NCBI RefSeq assembly: GCF_019343475.1
Contig: NZ_CP072453.1
Location: 806,001-870,000, forward strand
DNA: 64,000 bases
DNA from: Providencia sp. R33
GTDB taxonomy: Bacteria; Pseudomonadota; Gammaproteobacteria; Enterobacterales; Enterobacteriaceae
Direction: 5' to 3'
The notes beneath the pieces were generated by a model. That model was not told where the DNA came from. It did no database searches and saw only the letters and a list, made by a program, of their open reading frames with translations. Shown here piece after piece: positions 1 to 7,574 of the stretch (position 1 is the first letter of the stretch; each line of letters starts with the position of its first letter). The position numbers and the translations under genes are program-made.

Positions 1-861
1 TAGGTTACTAGCGAGCTGTTTTTGTCGGCTAATGGCTATACCTAAGCCAATCCCGATCAACGCTTGAGTACTGAGGAACATTTCCAGTTCTTCTAAGTCT
101 GCAAACGCGCCGTGAAATTGCCGAGCAAAAGTAATAATTAAACTCCCTAATAATGCCGAAAGCACACCGCCTTGCCAGCCATAGCGGTAAGCCATAAACA
201 CATTGGGGATAAACACCAGTAAAACAATCAAACGTTCAATTTCGGGGGCAAAAAAGACTTGGGCGCTAAGCCCTACCACGCAAAATAAGAAACACCAAAC
301 AATCAATGAGGTGCGTAACTGTTTATCTGGAGTTCCATAATCAAGCAACATTTGGTAGTGCTGCTCATGGAGATATTCATAGATAAGATAAACAAATGGA
401 GATAATAATATTCCCCCCGTGAATGTCGTTAAAAAGAGTTGGCTAATGGAATAGGATGATAGCCAACCAAACAGTAATGCGTGCAAGACACTGTTTGCAG
501 CAACACCCGCCAGCAATAACAATAATCGTTGCCAATATAGGGTATAGCGCCACCAAATATCTTGAATAACAAAAGCTACACTAAGGCTTAATAGTGGAGA
601 TAGTAGTAAAATTGGTTGAAAAAGCAGTTGCTCCCCAGACAACCAAAAATTCAAAATGCCTTCGCTAAGTAGCAAAGTAGGCCAATAACGTCGCCACAGA
701 ATGATCATTAATGCAAGACGCAACCCTTGGGGTAAAAACAAGGTTGCCTGAAAGCTATTTTCACTTAAATAAAAGCCAATGATCCACAGCCCAATCCACA
801 ACAATGAATAGGTAAAGAGCAGAAAAATGGATTGGAGTGTCAAACGCAGGCTTTTACTCAT
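1..861 (-). CDS. uhpB: UhpB sensor histidine kinase, N-terminal part (cut by window start)
   Basis: Membrane sensor kinase of the UhpBCA system, which with UhpC detects external glucose-6-phosphate and phosphorylates UhpA. Only the first 287 codons are present; the kinase domain lies outside the window. Translation of the minus strand from the ATG at 861 gives a string of about eight hydrophobic segments with the Trp- and Leu-rich character of a MASE1 sensor region (for example FAPEIERLIVLLVFIPNVF). It starts 4 bases after the uhpA stop, so the two are co-transcribed in the usual uhpA-uhpB order. The assignment rests on this partner as much as on the sequence. Confidence 0.85.
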   Translation of the reverse strand, partial: MSKSLRLTLQSIFLLFTYSLLWIGLWIIGFYLSENSFQATLFLPQGLRLALMIILWRRYWPTLLLSEGILNFWLSGEQLLFQPILLLSPLLSLSVAFVIQDIWWRYTLYWQRLLLLLAGVAANSVLHALLFGWLSSYSISQLFLTTFTGGILLSPFVYLIYEYLHEQHYQMLLDYGTPDKQLRTSLIVWCFLFCVVGLSAQVFFAPEIERLIVLLVFIPNVFMAYRYGWQGGVLSALLGSLIITFARQFHGAFADLEELEMFLSTQALIGIGLGIAISRQKQLASNL

Positions 862-865
862 GCCA

Positions 866-1495
866 TTAAGACCTTGAAATAAGGTTATGTTCTAACGCGT
901 AGTGCACAAGATCAATAGTGTTTTCGCATTGCAATTTACCAAGCACATTAGCGCGATGGACATGCACTGTTTTATGGCTAAGTTCGAGTTGTTCTGCAAT
1001 CACTTTAACGCTAAGGCCCGCAACCAATAAATCAAAAATTTCCCGCTCCCGAGGCGTTAATTCTTGCATGCCTTGGTGCTGTTGCGGAGAATGGCGCAGG
1101 GCTCGCATGGCGTCTGCGCATAAATAGCAGCCCCCTTGGTGAACAGAACGTACCGCTTGCACTAATTCTTCTGGCCCACAACGTTTGGTTAAATAAGCAC
1201 TTGCCCCAGCGTCTAATGCACTTTGTACAAACGCAGGAGTATCATAAATGCTAAGAATAATCGTTCTAAAGTCAGGTTTTTTTTGGCGAAGCCGTGATAA
1301 CAGCTGCAAGCCATTTTCATCTGGCATTGAAATATCCATAATGGCGACATCAATCTCTAAATTCAGAAGATTTGGCAATGCTTCTTGGGCACTAGCATAC
1401 TGCCCAACAACGGAAATATCGGGCTCAAGGGTCAGTAATTGTGCGAAACCAGAGCGCACAACAACGTGGTCATCAACTAAGGCGATTTTTATCAT
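866..1495 (-). CDS. uhpA: UhpA response regulator
   Basis: Cytoplasmic response regulator that activates the hexose-phosphate transporter gene uhpT when phosphorylated by UhpB. 209 residues, the usual length of the NarL/FixJ family. The receiver domain covers about residues 1-120 with the acidic pair D8/D9, phospho-acceptor D54 (in MDISMPDENG) and a Lys near 104 (YLTKRC). A LuxR-type helix-turn-helix fills about 140-205 (LTPREREIFDLLVAG). It is first gene of an operon running off the window start; uhpB follows by 4 bases. Confident on family, good on the name because of the uhpB neighbour. Confidence 0.9.
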   Translation of the reverse strand: MIKIALVDDHVVVRSGFAQLLTLEPDISVVGQYASAQEALPNLLNLEIDVAIMDISMPDENGLQLLSRLRQKKPDFRTIILSIYDTPAFVQSALDAGASAYLTKRCGPEELVQAVRSVHQGGCYLCADAMRALRHSPQQHQGMQELTPREREIFDLLVAGLSVKVIAEQLELSHKTVHVHRANVLGKLQCENTIDLVHYALEHNLISRS

Positions 1496-1650
1496 GTTGT
1501 TATATTCTGTGATGAGTAGGGTATTGAGAAATCTTATATCAAGATGAGCAGGGATAAGCTACTAACATCATTTAGAATTCTGATATTCATCAGGAAAGCA
1601 GAGTATGAAACCATAAATATGAACGAATAACTGGCACTTATAGAAAGTGA

Positions 1651-1687
1651 AAAAGCAATAAAATGGAAGGATAATATTTTATTGCTT
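1651..1687 (-). terminator. Intrinsic terminator of the methyltransferase gene
   Basis: An 11-bp perfect stem (AGCAATAAAAT with ATTTTATTGCT, 1654-1664 and 1676-1686) is followed on the minus strand by a short T run. It lies 25 bases downstream of the methyltransferase stop and separates it from uhpA. Confidence 0.7.
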
Positions 1688-1711
1688 GAAGCTATAGCGG
1701 TTATTTTTTAC

Positions 1712-2746
1712 TTAATTAATGGATAACTCGATAATGCTAGTGTGTGAATCAGTGCTAATAATACGATTAAGTTTTAATTCTGCTTGGGCAAAAAGCGCTT
1801 CAAATTCAGCCTTAGTATGCCCACCTGCATCAGGAGAGAACTGAATACAAAGTAAATCGAGTTCCTTTGCGAAGTAGGGGATATCGTCTTCATCAATAAT
1901 ACAGTCAACTAAAAGTAACCGTGAGGTATCTTTCATGGCGTTGCGAATAGTTTTTAAGATAGTGACGACTTTCTCATCAGGCCAATCATGGCTGATGTAT
2001 TTTAGTAAAAAAACGTCTGCTTCTGGGCATTTTTCAAAAAATGAGCCTGGGCAAAGTGTCCAGCGAGGATCATCCCCTAATTCATGTAAAACATGATTTT
2101 TTACAACATGTTCTCTATCGAACAAAATGCCTTTTGTTGACGGATTTTGTTTAAGAACTTCAAGTAATAAGCTTCCAAACCCCCCTGCGATATCAGCAAC
2201 TACTGCATTTTTAGGAAAATCATAGTGTTTCACAATATAATGGTTTTCTATTGCCGACATTGATGACATGCCATTATGGAAGTTATCAGGCAAGTCAGCA
2301 TTTTTTTCCCAATACTCAAAAAAAGTATTACCAAATAAATTTTCAAATACAGGTTGCTTTAATGCCGTATCACGTAACTGATAAAGAGGCATCCAAAAGG
2401 TTTGGTCTGTCAGCATTAACACTGCTTGACGTAATGAAAATGGATGGTCTGCCAGAAGAAATTGAGCCTGTGAGTTGAGTCCAAACCGTGAGTCACTGAG
2501 TGATTCAAATATTTGGCGACTCGCAAGTAGGCGTAGTATTTGGTGTAGTGTTCTTTCACTGCCCCCCGTTTCTTGTGCTAATTGTTGTGCTGTTTTGGGG
2601 GAGTTTGCTAGGTGCTCGGCAAGATTGAGTTGTACAGCGGCTCGTAATGCAGCTTGATAAGCATAACCGATAGCTTGTTGTAATACGTGTTGGCTTGCTC
2701 TGAGTTCGTCGAATTTATTCTCTATTGGTGTCGCCGTGTTTAACAT
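1712..2746 (-). CDS. SAM-dependent O-methyltransferase (Methyltransf_2 family)
   Basis: Predicted S-adenosylmethionine-dependent methyltransferase of the class found in secondary metabolism (O-methyltransferase/hydroxyneurosporene methyltransferase type). 344 residues. Residues about 30-95 form a winged-helix dimerisation domain (TAQQLAQETGGSERTLHQIL); the Rossmann core carries the glycine-rich SAM loop VVADIAGGFGSLLLEVL near 185-200, and the catalytic-type region KYISHDWPDEKVVTILK follows near 250. The gene stands alone, with an AT-rich upstream region and no biosynthetic partners, so the substrate cannot be named. In related enterobacteria purL usually lies at this position beside glmY/glrK, so this gene looks like an accessory insertion or a rearrangement border. 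Confidence 0.85.
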   Translation of the reverse strand: MLNTATPIENKFDELRASQHVLQQAIGYAYQAALRAAVQLNLAEHLANSPKTAQQLAQETGGSERTLHQILRLLASRQIFESLSDSRFGLNSQAQFLLADHPFSLRQAVLMLTDQTFWMPLYQLRDTALKQPVFENLFGNTFFEYWEKNADLPDNFHNGMSSMSAIENHYIVKHYDFPKNAVVADIAGGFGSLLLEVLKQNPSTKGILFDREHVVKNHVLHELGDDPRWTLCPGSFFEKCPEADVFLLKYISHDWPDEKVVTILKTIRNAMKDTSRLLLVDCIIDEDDIPYFAKELDLLCIQFSPDAGGHTKAEFEALFAQAELKLNRIISTDSHTSIIELSIN

Positions 2747-2998
2747 AAAAACTCCTAGAATAAGTTAAAAGAAAATCTAATAAATACACTCAATGTTAAG
2801 TATTGCTTATTTATTAAAAATAACAAACATTTTTATATTTAATGTAATTTTGATATATTTATTTGTTATTAAATGAAAATTTAGGTTTTTTTTGGGTTTT
2901 TATTTATTTTATTTTTTAATATAAATTATAACAATTGTTAATGTATTTTAACGGTAAAGTCATCTGGAACGATTGTTTTTAGTACAAAATTTACGGTG
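2747..2998. other. AT-rich gap between the methyltransferase gene and the glmY control region
   Basis: No open frame of note. The segment is markedly AT-rich with long A and T tracts (2850-2940), and it must contain the minus-strand promoter of the methyltransferase gene. The composition suits a curved or H-NS-bound region, which is an inference only. Confidence 0.5.
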
Positions 2999-3016
2999 TG
3001 TCTAAAATTAGCGACA
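2999..3016. promoter_or_regulatory. GlrR box 1 (TGTC-N10-GACA)
   Basis: Exact match to TGTC-N10-GACA, the binding consensus known for the sigma54 activator GlrR upstream of glmY in enterobacteria. It is the farthest of three such boxes, about 247 bases upstream of the predicted glmY start, and its sequence is nearly the same as that of box 3. Confidence 0.8.
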
Positions 3017-3031
3017 AAGCCCTATTTGCAG

Positions 3032-3049
3032 TGTCTCCAAAAGGAGACG
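3032..3049. promoter_or_regulatory. GlrR box 2 (TGTC-N10-GACG)
   Basis: Matches TGTC-N10-GACA at seven of eight fixed bases (last base G), with a strongly palindromic spacer (TCC...GGA). It starts 33 bases after box 1, about three helical turns. Confidence 0.7.
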
Positions 3050-3094
3050 TTTATCTATATGATAAATAAGGTATTTATAAATTAAGTATTTGAG

Positions 3095-3112
3095 TGTCTT
3101 AAATTAGCGACA
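3095..3112. promoter_or_regulatory. GlrR box 3 (TGTC-N10-GACA)
   Basis: Exact match to TGTC-N10-GACA; only one spacer base differs from box 1. It starts 63 bases after box 2 (six helical turns) and ends about 107 bases before the sigma54 promoter, a usual enhancer distance. The AT-rich stretch between could hold an IHF site, but no convincing IHF consensus was found. Confidence 0.8.
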
Positions 3113-3209
3113 ATTCCAAGAATGGGATAAACCGTTTCAGCCTATTCAGAAAGAGTCAAAAGAAGTAAGAAATTAAATTCTTATATTATTCAGTAAGATA
3201 AAAAATAAA

Positions 3210-3238
3210 TTGAAAAGTTGGCATGGGTTGTGCATAAT
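3210..3238 (+). promoter_or_regulatory. Overlapping sigma54 and sigma70 promoters of glmY
   Basis: Sigma54 element at 3219-3234: TGGCATG, four bases, then TGTGCA, which keeps the GG and GC dinucleotides at the correct 10-base spacing. A sigma70 promoter overlaps it: TTGAAA at 3210-3215, a 17-base spacer, CATAAT at 3233-3238. Both predict a start at about 3246. Overlapping sigma54 and sigma70 promoters sharing one start are known for E. coli glmY. Confidence 0.8.
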
Positions 3239-3245
3239 AATATCC

Positions 3246-3492
3246 AGTTGCTCATTCAATTTATTATGTCGGTCCAAAAATAGTTGGGTACATACCACAT
3301 AAAGCAAGAATGACGCCAAAGTAAGGTGCCTACCGTCCAACAGCACAGATATTCGCCTTCGGGCCTTATCAAACACAGGGCGACACGTGGAGTGAGGCAC
3401 CACCTATATGATTATCTTTAATGTAAAGACATAATCCTATAAAAGTAGTAAATCATCGCTGGCGGAGTTAAGGTCGATATCTTAACTCCGCC
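3246..3492 (+). ncRNA. glmY: GlmY small RNA
   Basis: Small RNA that sequesters the adaptor RapZ and so protects the homologous RNA GlmZ, which activates glmS translation. Seen here: the 5' end AGTTGCTCATTC resembles the start remembered for GlmY and GlmZ; CTCATTC pairs with GAATGACGC about 60 bases later to close stem 1; GGTGCCT (3328-3334) pairs with AGGCACC near 3400 to close a second stem holding CGTCCA and CGCCTTCGGG, as in the GlmZ family. It lies directly upstream of glrK, the conserved position of glmY rather than glmZ. The 3' end is set by the hairpin at 3461-3492 and is uncertain; mature RNA may be shorter after processing. Confidence 0.8.
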
Positions 3493-3494
3493 TT
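3461..3494 (+). terminator. Probable 3' hairpin of the glmY transcript
   Basis: A perfect 12-bp stem (GGCGGAGTTAAG, 3461-3472, with its complement 3481-3492) and an 8-base loop. Only TTCC follows, so the U-tract is weak; some read-through into glrK is plausible. An earlier, weaker hairpin lies at about 3410-3437. Confidence 0.55.
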
Positions 3495-3495
3495 C

Positions 3496-3700
3496 CTATG
3501 CCTGTCATACTTCGAACCGCAGCGTTGTTACCTGCGTTCAGCTATGTGAGTCACATACTTATGTATGCTCCCTATGCCTGTCATACTTCGAACCGCAGCG
3601 TTGTTACCTGCGTTCAGCTACGCGAGTCACATACTTATGTATGTTCCCCGCGATATCTTCACTTGGCGCCTAGCTGCAATCCGAATTATTTAGGGAATAT
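3496..3700 (+). repeat. Dispersed palindromic repeat: one truncated and one full copy
   Basis: A left half-unit (about 3496-3571) is followed 76 bases later by the same sequence continuing into a full unit (about 3572-3700). Both begin CTATGCCTGTCATACTTC and share the core GAGTCACATACTTATGTATG. The full unit folds on itself: GCAGC pairs with GCTGC, CGCG with CGCG, CATAC with GTATG. It belongs to the same family as the five units at 34234-34878. The remaining gap to glrK (3701-3903) shows only a weak hairpin near 3830-3873 and presumably any local glrK promoter. The open frame through the repeats is not taken as a gene. Confidence 0.85.
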
Positions 3701-3903
3701 TAATAAATATTCTAAAATAAAATATCCACTTTTAGGGTATACCTCACTGAAAATACTCATTTTATACAATAAGTTGGCACGTTCATTGCAGACATTAAGT
3801 CATAGTTAGCCTGATTTTTATGCTATGGAACTCAGAACCCGAATTCACCTTTTCGTGCGGGAGAGAGTTCTGCTACCATTGAAAGACGTTTAATGGGTAT
3901 GAG

Positions 3904-5343
3904 ATGAATGTATTGAGCAAATGGCGTTTTTTCCCGCGATCCTTGCGTCAACTGGTTGTGATGGCATTTTGGCTCGTCTTGTTGCCATTATTGGTTTTGG
4001 CATATCAGGCGTATCAAAGCTTAGAACAACTGAGTAACCAAGCCGCAAATATCAATAAAACTACTTTACTGGATGCAAGGCGCAGTGAGGTAATGAGTAG
4101 TCTCGCATTGGAAATGGAGCGAAGCTATCGGCAATACTGCGTATTGCAAGACGCAACGTTGAAAACCCAGTATCAAAAACAATTTGCCGATTATGAACAA
4201 ATGTTTGAAAGGCAAAGAACCATTTTGCCCCAAACATCGGACACCTCAAAGCTCACTGCAACATTGGTACAGCTTAAAACGGTAACATGTGAAAACAATG
4301 AGCCTACTGCGAAAGTCACTCAAGCCTTAGAGCAATTCTCAACAGAAAACGCCGCTCTCGTGCAAGAAACTCGCGATGTCATTTTTAGCCGTGGGGAACA
4401 ACTGCAAAAAGCCATCGCAAACAAAGGCCAATTATTTGGCTGGCAAAGCTTGATTTTATTTCTGCTCAGCGCATTGCTTGTGACTTTATTTACCCGAATG
4501 ATTATCGGGCCCGTCAAAGTGATTGAACGAATGATCAACCGCCTTGGTACTGGGCGAACGCTTGCCAGTAATATTGAACGCTTTAAAGGGCCGAGAGAAC
4601 TGCGAACAATCGCGCAGCGTATTATATGGTTAAGTGAGCGCCTAGCTTGGCTTGAGTCTCAGCGCCATGAATTTTTACGCCACATTTCCCATGAGTTAAA
4701 AACGCCGCTCGCCAGTATGCGAGAAGGAACGGAACTCCTTGCTGATGAAGTTGCGGGGCCATTAACTGATTCCCAAAGGGAAGTCGTTGAAATTCTCGAC
4801 CATAGCAGTAAGCATCTTCAGCAACTCATTGAGCAGTTACTCGATTATAATCGTAAATTGGTTGATGACCCTCCAGAAGCGCAATTAGTTGACCTACAGA
4901 AATTGATTGAAGATATTGTTAATGCACACAATTTACCTGCTAGGGCAAAAAACATTAAAACGGAAGTCCGTTTAAAAGTCGAAAGCTGTTTAGCTGAGCC
5001 CACCTTACTTGGGCGGGTTATTGATAATATCTACTCCAATGCGGTGCACTATGGCGGGGAATCAGGTAATATTTGGATCACGAGTCGTCAAACAGGCAAT
5101 AAATTGCTGATTGAAGTTGCGAATACAGGTACACCAATTCCTGAGTCTGAACAAAGCATGATCTTTGAGCCTTTTTACCAAGGTACCTTACAAAGAAAAG
5201 GTGCAGTGAAAGGGAGTGGATTGGGCTTAAGTATTGCACAAGACTGTATAAAACAAATGGGCGGAGAACTCTCATTAGTCCCATATAAATCAGCAGATGT
5301 CTGTTTTAGAATTGAGCTGCCTCTAACAGCAGAGAATGAATAA
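3904..5343 (+). CDS. glrK: GlrK (QseE) sensor histidine kinase
   Basis: Inner-membrane sensor kinase that phosphorylates GlrR; the pair controls glmY. 479 residues. Membrane segment 1 lies at about residues 15-35 and segment 2 at about 177-197, flanking a periplasmic domain of about 140 residues; a HAMP-like linker follows. The H-box contains phospho-acceptor H263 (ISHELKTPL) and the ATPase domain shows an N-box (NIYSNAVHYGG) and the G-box GSGLGLSI. It heads glrK-qseG-glrR: the stop overlaps the next reading frame by one base. Co-transcription with the upstream glmY through its imperfect terminator is possible. Confidence 0.93.
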   Translation: MNVLSKWRFFPRSLRQLVVMAFWLVLLPLLVLAYQAYQSLEQLSNQAANINKTTLLDARRSEVMSSLALEMERSYRQYCVLQDATLKTQYQKQFADYEQMFERQRTILPQTSDTSKLTATLVQLKTVTCENNEPTAKVTQALEQFSTENAALVQETRDVIFSRGEQLQKAIANKGQLFGWQSLILFLLSALLVTLFTRMIIGPVKVIERMINRLGTGRTLASNIERFKGPRELRTIAQRIIWLSERLAWLESQRHEFLRHISHELKTPLASMREGTELLADEVAGPLTDSQREVVEILDHSSKHLQQLIEQLLDYNRKLVDDPPEAQLVDLQKLIEDIVNAHNLPARAKNIKTEVRLKVESCLAEPTLLGRVIDNIYSNAVHYGGESGNIWITSRQTGNKLLIEVANTGTPIPESEQSMIFEPFYQGTLQRKGAVKGSGLGLSIAQDCIKQMGGELSLVPYKSADVCFRIELPLTAENE

Positions 5344-6173
5344 TGGTCAATCGGTCTACAGATTTTTTGACGGTGCTTTATCGTAAGGCGCTGCCAAATA
5401 AACTTAATCAAAAAACCTCGTTTGTGATGAGACGAACAGGGTTCAGCTTTGGAGCGGTGTTCTTTACCCTTATCCTAAGCGGATGCGTAGCAAAAAATGG
5501 TCAATCACCACTGGAAACACTGACACAAGTGGTTGTGCCAGAAGTCAGAGTCACTGATTATCGTTATGCATCATGCGATACGATTTGGGATAATGACCAA
5601 CCTGCCGCTCGTGAAAATGCGCTCTTTTGGTTGCGTATGATGGACTGTGCAGATCGCACAGAAACGTCACAAGCGCGTGAAAATGCAAGCAAAATAGCGG
5701 TCACAGATTGGTCTGATGCATTCCAACAAAATATATTGTTGAACTCAGCAGACCCAACAATTGCCGAACGGCGCAAAATGCTTGATAGCATTAATACTTA
5801 CAGCCTCAGTTTTCCAACTGCGGTGCGTCCGTTATTACAGTTATGGCGTGAGCAACAAGTGCAAATTATTAACCTTTCTGAGGCTGGGGCGCGTTATAAG
5901 CGTCTACAGCAAGAAATGGACACTAAGCTCGATCGCTTAAAAGAAGACAACGCTAAACTGGCTTTTGAACTGAACACAACATCGCGTAAACTCGAAAACT
6001 TAACAGATATTGAGCGCCAACTTTCCTCACGGAAAAAAAGCACCAATGAAACGGAAAAAGAAGTCGAAAGCGTTGTTGAAGGCGATAAAGAGACCGCATC
6101 TGAAGCAGCAAAACCCGCAGAGCCTCCTGTAGAAAAACCTTCATCGGAGAACGCGAATAATGACAAACCGTAA
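5343..6173 (+). CDS. qseG: QseG (YfhG) outer-membrane lipoprotein
   Basis: Lipoprotein encoded between the kinase and regulator genes of the GlrKR (QseEF) system; in E. coli it interacts with the kinase. 276 residues from the first ATG, which overlaps the glrK stop. The lipobox LSGC lies near residue 48, so the natural start may be the ATG at 5427 (MRRTGF), which gives a normal 20-residue lipoprotein signal; neither start has a strong ribosome site. The middle shows a coiled-coil stretch (about 175-225) and the end is a low-complexity Glu/Ala/Pro tail that could span the periplasm. Its end overlaps glrR by 14 bases. Confidence 0.85.
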   Translation: MVNRSTDFLTVLYRKALPNKLNQKTSFVMRRTGFSFGAVFFTLILSGCVAKNGQSPLETLTQVVVPEVRVTDYRYASCDTIWDNDQPAARENALFWLRMMDCADRTETSQARENASKIAVTDWSDAFQQNILLNSADPTIAERRKMLDSINTYSLSFPTAVRPLLQLWREQQVQIINLSEAGARYKRLQQEMDTKLDRLKEDNAKLAFELNTTSRKLENLTDIERQLSSRKKSTNETEKEVESVVEGDKETASEAAKPAEPPVEKPSSENANNDKP

Positions 6174-7500
6174 GTCGGCAAGTTTATTGCTCGTTGATGA
6201 CGACCCGAGTTTACTTAAGTTACTTGGAATGCGGCTAAGTAGCGAAGGGTTTAAAGTCACCACCGCTGAAAGTGGCCCTGAAGCACTTAAAATCTTACAG
6301 AAAGAAAAGTTAGATTTAGTGATAAGTGACTTGCGCATGGATGAAATGGATGGCATGGCACTGTTTGATGAAGTGCAAAAAGCCCATCCTAATATGCCCG
6401 TTATTATATTAACGGCACATGGTTCAATCCCTGATGCTGTAGCAGCTACGCAGCGCGGCGTGTTTAGTTTTTTAACTAAACCTGTCGATAAAGACGCTTT
6501 ATATAAAGCCATCGATGAAGCTCTCGCTTTATCTTCCTCACCCATGAGTGATGAAGCGTGGAGCTCAGGAATAGTTACCCGCAGTCCCTTAATGATACGT
6601 CTTCTAGAACAAGCCCATATGGTGGCACAGTCGGATGTTAGCGTGCTGATTAACGGCCAAAGTGGGACTGGTAAAGAAGTGTTAGCGCAAGCCATTCATA
6701 AAGCAAGCCCTCGAGCACGTAAACCATTTATCGCCATTAACTGTGGCGCATTACCAGAACAACTTTTAGAATCTGAGTTATTTGGCCATGCAAAAGGCGC
6801 CTTTACGGGCGCAGTGAGTAACCGTGAAGGGCTATTTTTTGCGGCAAGTGGTGGCACACTGTTTCTTGATGAAATTGGCGATATGCCAATGCCTTTACAG
6901 GTAAAATTATTGCGGGTGTTACAAGAACGCAAAGTTCGTCCATTAGGCAGCAACCGCGATTTAGATATCGATGTGCGTATTCTATCTGCTACGCACCGTA
7001 ATTTACCTAAAGCGATGGAAAAAAACGAGTTTCGTGAAGATCTCTACTATCGTCTGAATGTGGTTAATTTACGTATTCCTGCGCTAAATGAACGTGCAGA
7101 AGATATTCCATTATTAGCAAATCATTTATTGAGGGAATCTGCGTCTCGGCATAAGCCTTTTGTGCGCAGTTTTTCAAGTGATGCGATGAAATGCCTAATG
7201 ACAGCAACTTGGCCGGGTAACGTACGTCAATTGGTTAACGTGATTGAACAATGTGTGGCGTTAACGACATCCCCTGTTATTAGTGAAGCTCTTGTCAGCC
7301 AAGCGCTACAAGGTGAAAATACCGCATTGCCAACCTTTGTCGAAGCACGTAATCAATTTGAATTGAATTATTTACGCAAGTTATTGCAGATGACAAAAGG
7401 CAATGTCACACAAGCTGCACGAATGGCAGGGCGAAATCGTACAGAGTTTTATAAATTACTTGGTCGCCACGATTTAGAAGCTAATGATTTTAAAGAATAA
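6160..7500 (+). CDS. glrR: GlrR (QseF) sigma54-dependent response regulator
   Basis: Enhancer-binding transcription activator for sigma54 promoters, phosphorylated by GlrK; its known target is glmY. 446 residues. Receiver domain about 1-120 with D57 (ISDLRMDEMDG); AAA+ domain about 138-375 with Walker A (GQSGTGKE), the GAFTGA sigma54-contact loop, Walker B (FLDEIGD) and an arginine-finger region; a Fis-type helix-turn-helix at the end (NVTQAARMAGRNRTEFYKLL). Three matching boxes and a sigma54 promoter are present upstream of glmY in this same window, so the whole circuit is local. Overlaps qseG. Confidence 0.95.
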   Translation: MTNRKSASLLLVDDDPSLLKLLGMRLSSEGFKVTTAESGPEALKILQKEKLDLVISDLRMDEMDGMALFDEVQKAHPNMPVIILTAHGSIPDAVAATQRGVFSFLTKPVDKDALYKAIDEALALSSSPMSDEAWSSGIVTRSPLMIRLLEQAHMVAQSDVSVLINGQSGTGKEVLAQAIHKASPRARKPFIAINCGALPEQLLESELFGHAKGAFTGAVSNREGLFFAASGGTLFLDEIGDMPMPLQVKLLRVLQERKVRPLGSNRDLDIDVRILSATHRNLPKAMEKNEFREDLYYRLNVVNLRIPALNERAEDIPLLANHLLRESASRHKPFVRSFSSDAMKCLMTATWPGNVRQLVNVIEQCVALTTSPVISEALVSQALQGENTALPTFVEARNQFELNYLRKLLQMTKGNVTQAARMAGRNRTEFYKLLGRHDLEANDFKE

Positions 7501-7574
7501 TTAACTATTATTTATCTATATAATCCACGTGGACAAGGTAAACCGTATTCACGCTTCGGGAGAAGAAACACGTT

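Noticed and set aside
2999..3112. The two near-identical TGTC...GACA palindromes as ends of an insertion sequence
   Set aside because: They are in direct, not inverted, arrangement with a third similar box, no transposase is between them, and they fit the GlrR consensus at the right distance from a sigma54 promoter.
3173..3403. A 76-residue minus-strand open frame upstream of glrK
   Set aside because: It lies antisense to the glmY RNA and its promoter, has no family resemblance and no ribosome site; the RNA explains the sequence.
3498..3809. A 103-residue plus-strand open frame after glmY
   Set aside because: It is made of the palindromic repeat and its partial duplicate; no start signal or family resemblance.
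5343..5426. A long 28-residue extension before the QseG lipoprotein signal as a functional domain
   Set aside because: It is more likely an upstream in-frame start; the ATG at 5427 gives a standard lipoprotein signal. The longer frame is kept only because it couples to the glrK stop.
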